Source of the DNA: Euryarchaeota archaeon UBA102
GTDB lineage: Archaea; Thermoplasmatota; Poseidoniia; MGIII; CG-Epi1
DNA length: 5,910 nt
NCBI GenBank assembly: GCA_002509225.1
Contig: DAHL01000021.1
Location: 1 to 5,910 of the forward strand
Direction: 5' to 3'
This document shows positions 5,132 through 5,910 of this stretch, piece by piece. The notes below the pieces were generated by a model that was given only the letters and a program-made list of their open reading frames with translations, did no database searches and was not told the origin of the DNA. The first letter of the stretch is position 1. Every line of letters starts with the position of its first letter. The position numbers and the translations under genes are program-made.

Positions 5132-5910
5132 ATGAGAATTGTGGAAACTAGGAAATTACAGAAAACGGGTGGTTCGACAATAATAGTTTCGCTACCTAAA
5201 AAATGGACGGAAAAGTTGGGGTTGACGCCCAGTTCTGAAGTGAGACTTATAGAGCAAACAGATGGTTCTTTGAATATTGATCCAAATATAGATATGAATG
5301 CTCTTTCGAAAAGATGCCAGATTTTGGAAGTTGAGAAAGGGACTGGGAATCATCTTTTTAGAAGTCTGATTGGGATTTACTTAACTGGCTCTAATGAGAT
5401 TAAAGTTCTTGGCAAACCTCGTTTATCAATAAATCAAAGAAAGGAGATTCGAAAATTCTCTTCTTATGTTATAGGATTTGAAATAATAGAAGAAGAGGGG
5501 AATGAGGTTTTGTTGAGTGATGTGACCAATCCGCAAGCTTTAACTTTTAGAAGGGCCATCAAAAGACAATATAAGATAGTAAGAGCGATGTTTACAGACT
5601 CGATAAGGGTTTTAGAAGGGTCTAAAGATTTGAGTTTAGACATTATTGACAGAGATAAAGAAGTAGACAAACTACAATGGTTTATAGAAAGGCAATTCAA
5701 CATGATGCTTGAGAATAGTGCATTAGGTCATAAGATATCCATCCCACCTTCTGAAGCTGTATTCTATTCAAATGTGGCACGTTATCTCGAACGAATAGCA
5801 GATCACTCTTGTAGGCTTGCAGCCATAGGCACTGAAGCTGGTAAAGCTTCAACAAACCAAGTTGTAGGATTTGCAAATAAATCGATTGATGTTTTAGATG
5901 ATTCAATTAA
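5132..5910 (+). CDS. AbrB-PhoU fusion phosphate regulator, 3'-truncated
   Basis: The open frame from ATG 5132 runs without a stop to the window edge (259 codons seen; archaeal relatives are usually about 320-350, so the C-terminal end is missing). Residues 1-52 form a SpoVT/AbrB-type DNA-binding domain: METRK-like N-terminus (VETRKLQKTGG at 4-14), STIIVSLPKKWTEKLGL (15-31), and DGSLNIDP (44-51). Residues from about 140 on are a PhoU domain: acidic motif DRDKEVDKLQ (173-182) and RYLERIADHS (217-226), with Glu220, Asp224 and His225 as probable metal or contact residues. Archaea use such fusions as phosphate-responsive regulators, in contrast to the bacterial PhoU that acts through PhoR. Its divergent placement 65 bases from pit suggests that it controls that operon and itself. 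It has no ribosome site and probably a leaderless or nearly leaderless mRNA. Repressor versus activator action cannot be read from the sequence. Confidence 0.9.
   Translation, partial: MRIVETRKLQKTGGSTIIVSLPKKWTEKLGLTPSSEVRLIEQTDGSLNIDPNIDMNALSKRCQILEVEKGTGNHLFRSLIGIYLTGSNEIKVLGKPRLSINQRKEIRKFSSYVIGFEIIEEEGNEVLLSDVTNPQALTFRRAIKRQYKIVRAMFTDSIRVLEGSKDLSLDIIDRDKEVDKLQWFIERQFNMMLENSALGHKISIPPSEAVFYSNVARYLERIADHSCRLAAIGTEAGKASTNQVVGFANKSIDVLDDSI

Noticed and set aside
5464..5906. Two minus-strand open frames (5464-5703 and 5697-5906)
   Set aside because: Both are antisense to the AbrB-PhoU gene, whose plus-strand frame contains full domain motifs.
1..5910. tRNA, rRNA, CRISPR array, insertion sequence or attachment site
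   Set aside because: No cloverleaf-like stretch, no spaced direct repeats, no transposase or integrase fragment was seen, and gaps between genes are too short to hold most of these.

Overview
The window looks archaeal, most likely from an AT-rich (about 40% G+C by eye), probably euryarchaeal lineage. Three things point this way: an archaetidylserine synthase/decarboxylase pair, a SpoVT/AbrB-PhoU fusion regulator of the archaeal type, and AT-rich TATA-like elements at leaderless-compatible distances from start codons. Marine planktonic Thermoplasmatota (MGII/MGIII) would fit, but nothing seen here proves it. The sequence is almost fully coding: seven genes, no RNA genes, no mobile element, no CRISPR array, and no gene-free stretch over 100 bases.

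Left part (1-2884): the 3' end of a CcdA/DsbD-type membrane electron carrier (+) meets, tail to tail with a 4-base overlap, a minus-strand cluster. Read in its own direction, that cluster is archaetidylserine decarboxylase, then archaetidylserine synthase (one base between them), then, after 40 bases, a DUF3335-like C39-type papain-fold peptidase. The first two genes are consecutive steps of amino-phospholipid synthesis: CDP-archaeol plus serine gives archaetidylserine, which is decarboxylated to archaetidylethanolamine. The peptidase is the least explained gene of the window.

Right part (2969-5910): a phosphate module. A PiT-family permease and a DUF47/PhoU-like accessory protein form a tight minus-strand operon (one base apart). 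A divergently transcribed AbrB-PhoU regulator, cut by the window edge, sits 65 bases away. It is an open reading frame running off the end. The shared 65-base intergenic region is extremely AT-rich and holds TATA-like elements and a 13-base inverted repeat centred between the two genes, the natural place for an operator. I read this as a self-contained low-affinity phosphate uptake unit: transporter, cytoplasmic gate/accessory protein and transcriptional regulator.

Translation signals split cleanly. Genes that begin a transcript (pit, the AbrB-PhoU gene, the decarboxylase, perhaps the peptidase) have no Shine-Dalgarno. The two operon-internal genes (synthase, DUF47) carry clear ones (AAGGAG, GGAGG). 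No wholly new system is evident. The best leads are the phosphate-module operator, an Arg-Ser substitution in the second PiT signature, and the peptidase tied to lipid genes with Asn in the usual Asp position.
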